A DNA stretch of 64,000 bases from Euphorbia lathyris (taxonomy: Eukaryota > Streptophyta > Magnoliopsida > Malpighiales > Euphorbiaceae). The position numbers and the translations under genes were made by a program. The notes beneath the pieces were generated by a model. That model was not told the DNA's origin, searched no databases, and saw nothing but the letters and a program-made list of their open reading frames with translations. Below, in pieces: positions 59,362 to 64,000 of this stretch. The number at the start of each line of letters is the position of its first letter. Positions within the stretch are counted from its first letter, which is position 1. The DNA is taken from NCBI RefSeq assembly GCF_963576675.1, contig NC_088916.1, positions 1,689,001-1,753,000 on the forward strand, given 5' to 3'.

Positions 59362-60208
59362 GAATGCCAGGCATAATCCATTCGCCAATCGTGATTCGCC
59401 CTTTACGGCATGGATTGAAGCTGAGGAAACAGACAGGCATTTCAAAATACCTAACATCCCGGTTTACATGGGTGCAGACAACCCCGAGGCCCATGCCAGA
59501 AAGTACTGAATGTTGCTCAGCCTTAACCGTGCAAGTGAGGCGGTATTATGCCGGATGTTTATCACCACATTAGGAGGCCCCGCTTATGATTGGTTCCAAT
59601 CTTTACCTCCCGGATCGATAGACAGCTGGGATCAGTTGAATAGGGAGTTTTGTGCTAAATTCGCCGGATGTATCCCTCCAGTGGTCAAGTCACGGAAGCT
59701 TTTTGAATTGAAGCAGAAGACGAATGAACCCCTTCGAGAATATGTAGACAATTTCAACAAATTGTGTATACGAATTGTCGATGTGGATGTCTCCATAGCA
59801 GTGGAAGCTCTAGTGAAAAACACCACGTGTAAAATCTTGCAGGAAGATTTAATTCGGAAGAAGCCCAGAGATATGACAAAATTAATTGAACGCTGCAAGG
59901 ACTTCATGGAGGTGGATGATATCCGCAGAGAGTCATTGTCTCCACCCAAAAAGGACAAAGGCGAATCTCACCATCGGGATAAGGAGAAAGACAAGCATCC
60001 GGATTCGTCCTCTAGAAGTCGGCGAAGGGGCTCTAAGAACAAATCGGCATTCGTGTCGTCATTTACGCCACTCAATGCCTCTAAAAGCGAAGTGCTAATG
60101 TGGATAGAGAACAGCCAGCACAAGCGGAGCATTTCATACCCCGAACCAAAAGGGGGGGAGTACACCAACATCGGGAAAAATCCCAAAAATTATTGCAAAC
60201 CACCATAG
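59362..60208 (+). pseudogene. Gypsy gag (retrotrans_gag domain), broken
   Basis: The frame opens at the MITE junction (NPFANRDSPFTAWIE), reads IPNIPVYMGADNPEAHARKY, then an in-frame TGA at 59507 where Trp is expected, then FITTLGGPAYDWFQSLPPGSI, WDQLNREFCAKF and LKQKTNEPLREYVDNFNKL. A basic, Ser/Arg-rich tail follows (SSSRSRRRGSKNK). The N terminus is missing. The frame ends in TAG at 60206-60208 after YCKPP, just where a zinc knuckle would be expected; the protease frame that follows is shifted. Confidence 0.85.
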
Positions 60209-60210
60209 TG

Positions 60211-63200
60211 GACATCCTGGGAGTAACAGGGCACACCATCCAAACAAAGGGCTAGGTAACATTAGATTGTGAGTCAGCAGATGAAGATCAAATCTGGAAA
60301 GGAGATCTGGAATTCTCCATCCTGGATGGCCAGTTAGCTTACAATATTATCCTTGGGCGACCCTTTTTCTCCGAAGCCGCAACTGTCATCTCCATACACC
60401 ACTTAACTATTTACATCCCCACGACTAAGGGAGGTGTGATGATCCGAGGAAACCAAAAGATGGCTCAGGAGACGTATTCGGCATCTTTGATGAATCGCCC
60501 GCAGTCTAAAGATGAAGACGAGGAAGAACTTGTCACAATGGCCTTGGGTGAAACAGAGATGTACCTTATGGCGGATTAAAAACAAGTGCGGATGGCTAAA
60601 GGGTTAAAAGGAGAGATAAAGGAAGCTATTACAAAGGTTCTCCATGAATCAGAAGATGTTTTTGCGTAGAAAGATGAGATTCTTCCAGGGATTAGTCCAG
60701 ATGTGATCACTCACAAACTCAACATCGACAAGGACGCGGTACTGGTGGCACAAAAACGGAGAAACCATGGCCTTGAGAGACAGAAGGTGATAGAAGAGGA
60801 GATCACCAAGCTCAAACGGGCGGATGCCATCGAAGAGGTACTTTATACACAGTGGCTGGCGAATGTGGTTCTAGTCAAAAAAGCAGGCGGATCATTCCGC
60901 ATGTGTATTGACTTCACAGATCTCAACAAAGCTTGCCCCAAAGACAACTACCCCCTACCGTGTATTGATATCCTAGTAGATGGAACCGCAGGACATGCCA
61001 TGTACTCCTTCACTGATGTGAAGTCAAGTTATCACCAGATCCCGATGGAGCCTTCGGATAGAATCAAAACTTCGTTCGTGACACACCAAGCCACCTATTG
61101 CTTCAAAGTCATGCCCTTTGGGCTTAAGAACGCGGGTGCAACCTATCAACGGATGATGAACAAAATATTCGAAGGAAGCAAAGGTGATAAATTTTCTGTC
61201 TATGTGGACGATATGATCATCAAAAGTACCACTGTAGAGAAGCATGCGGATGACATAAAAGAGGTATTGGGCGTACTCCGACATCACAACATTAAATTGA
61301 ATCCGAAGAAATGCACCTTTGGAGGGACGTATGAAAAATTCTTAGGATTCATGATCAGCCAGAAGGGAGTGAGCCCAAACCCCGATAAGATCAAAGTTGT
61401 CTTGGAAATGAAAACGCCGCAGAATATTAGAGAAGTGCAGCGTCTTAGCGGGCGTATCGTGGCCTTGGGCAGGTTTATCTCGTGTTCAGCTCGACGATGC
61501 CATCCCTTTTATGAAGTGATCAAGAAGCAAAAGGCGTTCGAATGGAGTGAGGATTATGAAAAAGCCTTCCAAGGGATCAAACGGTTTCTCACGGAGCCAC
61601 CCCTGATGAGTCGACCCTTGAAAGGTGAGAATCTCTACATGTACGTCTCAGTTATAGATAAAGCCATTTGCACGGTCATGATAAGGGAAGAAGATGGCCA
61701 GCAATATCCTATCTATTACGAGAGCAAAGTATTAAAGGATGCTGAAACCCGATATTCCAAGCTAGATAAAATGGCACTGGCCGTCGTCACCACCTCCATA
61801 CGCCTCAGACCTTACTTTCAAGCTCATACTGTCATAGTTCGTACAAGCATACCAATGAGGAAAGTGTTGCAAAAGCCAGAAACTTCAGGAAGATTGATGG
61901 AATGGGCAATCCGCCTAGGAGAGTTCGGTGTTCGTTATGAAAGCCGATCAGCCCTGAAAAGTCAAGTCTTGGCAGACTTTGTGAATGAATTCACTGAAGA
62001 GGGAATGAATCTCCCCAAATCTAAATTTGAGGAATGGACGATGTACACAGATGGGGCTTCTTCGGCAGAAGGTGCAGGTATTGGCATCGTGATCAAGGGT
62101 CCCCAATATATAAAGCTACACTACGCAGCAAAATTGGATTTCCTCGCAACCAACAATGCAGCAGAGTATGAGGCCTTAATATTGGGACTACGCCTGCTAA
62201 AGGAAATCACTCCCGAGCGTATCATGATCTACAGCGATTCCAAATTAATGGTCAACCAGGTGATCAAAAATTTCGAGGTAAAAGACGACATTCTTGCCAA
62301 ATATGTTGACGAGGTTAAGAAACTGCTAAATCACCTCAAAGCCAAAAACACCAAGTGGGAATTGATCCATGTGCCTCGAGGATCCAACACAGAGGCCGAT
62401 CACCTAGCCAAAATGGCTTCAAGTAAGGAGCGTTGGGTGGATCTACAATGCCCATTTGAGGTCAAGACAGCGCCGGCATTCGCCTCGGACATGGTATCCT
62501 TACTCATGTCTGTGGAGAGTGATTGGAGATCACCAATCCGTTAGTATCTAATAGATGGAACATTGCCTTTGGACAAGGAAGAAGCTCGACGGATTGTAAG
62601 AAAGGCGGCCTATTTCTCCGTGATAAATGATTGCCTATACAGAAAGTCTTTTAGCCACCCCTGGCTGAAATGCATCGTGCCAGAAGAGGGACAACAGATC
62701 CTCAAAGAGTTGCACGAAGGCACATGTGGAGCCCATGAGGCATCTACCTCCATTTTGAAGAAATCCAGGATAGCAGGATTTTATTGGCCAACAGCGGAAC
62801 TTGATGCTCAAAAGTTAGTAGAGTCTTGCCATAATTGTCAGATTCATGCAAATGAATCACACACAGCTAAACACCTTCAAAGGCCCATCATCGAAGGTCG
62901 ACCCTTTGCAGTCTGGGGAATTGACATCGTTGGACCATTTCCTCCTACCCGAAGACAGAGGAAGTGTGTGGTAGTGGTTGTGGATCATTTCACCAAATGG
63001 GCAGAGGCTGAGGCTGTCTCCTCTATCAATGCTGAACGAATGGTGGAGTTCGTCAAGGATAACATCGTAGTAAGGTATGGAATTCCCCATACGATTATCA
63101 CTGATAATGGAACGCAATTCAACTGTGAAGAGTTCAAAACTTTCTGTGAAAAATTGGGCATTCAGAACAGATTCGCCTCGGTTTATTATCCTCAATCAAA

Positions 63201-63765
63201 CGGTATGACCGAAGTTACAAATCGGACCATCGTTAAAGGAATAAAGAAAAGATTGGGGGAGCATGACAAGAAGTGGGCGGATCAGTTAATGAGCGTCCTA
63301 TGGGCGTATTGCACTACTCCCAGAACAGCCACGGGCGAGACGCCATTCACCCTTTCTCACGGTGTGGAAGTTGTAATCCCAGTTGAAATACAGGTCCCAA
63401 GTGACAGAGTTGCATTCTATTGCGAGGAGGAAAACAACCAAAGATTGAAAGAAAGTCTTGATCAAGTGGAAGAAAAGCGAGAAAAGGCATATGTACGCAT
63501 GGCGGCTTACAAGCAGCGGATCGCAGCTTATCATGATAAAAATGCCAAGCTTGTAAACTTGAATGTTGGTGACCTCGTGCTCCGCAAAGCGGACAAAATC
63601 CAATCTAAGGAAGGGAAAGGAAAGCTGGGACTCACCTGGACAGGTCCGTACAAAATAATCAATAAGATTGGATTCGCCACATTTAAAATTCAAGACATGG
63701 AGGGAAATACGCTGCCGCGTACATGGAATCTCCAAAACCTCCGCAAATATTTCGCCAGAAAATAG
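60211..63765 (+). pseudogene. Gypsy pol: protease remnant, RT, two RNase H, integrase
   Basis: Protease: only the C-terminal AYNIILGRPF is present; the catalytic D-T/S-G part is missing, suggesting a deletion near 60209. RT: VVLVKKAGGSFRMCIDFTDL, PFGLKNAGATYQRMM, YVDDMIIKS (about 61201-61227), FLGFMISQKG. RNase H: YYESKVLKDAETRY. Second RNase H: MYTDGASSAEGAG, TNNAAEYEALILGL, SDSKLMVNQV, NTEADHLAK. Integrase: HEGTCGAHEAST with CHNCQ zinc finger, GIDIVGPF, TDNGTQF, NGMTEVTNR, C-terminal LGLTWTGPYKI. In-frame stops: TAG 60253, TAA 60577, TAG 60667, TAG 62542. The RT-RNH stretch (60703-62544) and integrase (62545-63765) are otherwise open. Confidence 0.92.
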
Positions 63766-64000
63766 AATGTAATCAAGGTCTTGAGTACTCTTTTTCCTTT
63801 AGTAAGCTTTTTTCCCATGAGGTTTTTCTTATTAAAGGTTTTAATGAGGCTCACATATAAGACCCGCTTGCTATAATAAGGCATATCGTCATTCAATAAA
63901 AAGCAATTCTTGTCTTGTCAAATTCTTTTTTCAGTATTTTCTTGTTGCAATATAAATATTCCAGCCTAAAAAAGAAGGGGGGCACCCAACGCTTCCCCAC

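Larger units (their letters stand above)
59358..64000 (+). mobile_element. Ty3/Gypsy element, Tat/Ogre-like, truncated 5' and leaving the window
   Basis: gag, remnant protease, RT, RNase H, a second (archaeal-type) RNase H, then integrase, in Gypsy order. The extra RNase H between RT-RNH and integrase marks the Tat/Ogre branch. No 5' LTR or primer binding site precedes gag; the element abuts a MITE half at 59357. After the integrase stop (63765) comes ~200 bp of spacer and a polypurine-like AAAAAAGAAGGGGGG near 63968-63982, so a 3' LTR or 3' region probably follows outside. Confidence 0.9.

Overview
This is nuclear DNA from a flowering plant, most likely a eudicot. The evidence is AT-rich sequence, two intron-rich plant genes (a starch synthase and an ECT-type YTH protein), plant retrotransposon lineages (Sirevirus-like Copia, Tat/Ogre-like Gypsy, L1-type LINE, TRIMs, an Au-like SINE), many MITEs and an old plastid insertion. 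I cannot name the species.

Layout. 1-9.6 kb: the last eight recognisable exons of a starch synthase gene (SS5 type, + strand, stop near 9619). Its introns are full of small elements: a TRIM with target-site duplication (TSD), a TIR element, a Tourist-like element, a SINE with a 17-bp TSD and a Mutator-like MITE. Upstream lie a TRIM nested in another TRIM and a LINE scrap. 9.6-12.1 kb: nested MITEs. 12.1-22.6 kb: a complete but dead Copia/Sirevirus-type element on the minus strand, with long LTRs, a 5-bp TSD, a gag-pol lacking the reverse transcriptase core, and a long envelope-like reading frame broken only by two stop codons. 22.6-26.9 kb: MITEs and AT-rich spacer. 26.9-34.8 kb: an apparently intact eight-exon YTH-domain gene on the minus strand, convergent with the starch synthase gene. 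35.1-35.7 kb: an unexplained GC-rich block. 36.7-41.3 kb: MITEs around a plastid rpoB insertion (NUPT). 41.9-44.7 kb: a 5'-truncated LINE with a 14-bp TSD. 45-50 kb: AT-rich spacer with small repeats. 50.8-56.5 kb: three tandem copies of a ~1.7-kb unit that is itself a long inverted repeat, the third carrying a private MITE. 57-59.4 kb: MITEs. 59.4-64 kb: a decayed Tat/Ogre-like Gypsy element running off the window.

Only two host genes look alive: one in starch granule initiation or synthesis (plastid) and one an m6A reader (cytosolic RNA regulation). They share no evident pathway. The rest is transposon history, readable in unusual detail because many insertions keep exact TSDs. The least explained structures are the triplicated inverted repeat, the GC-rich block, and the long envelope-like frame in an element that has lost its reverse transcriptase.
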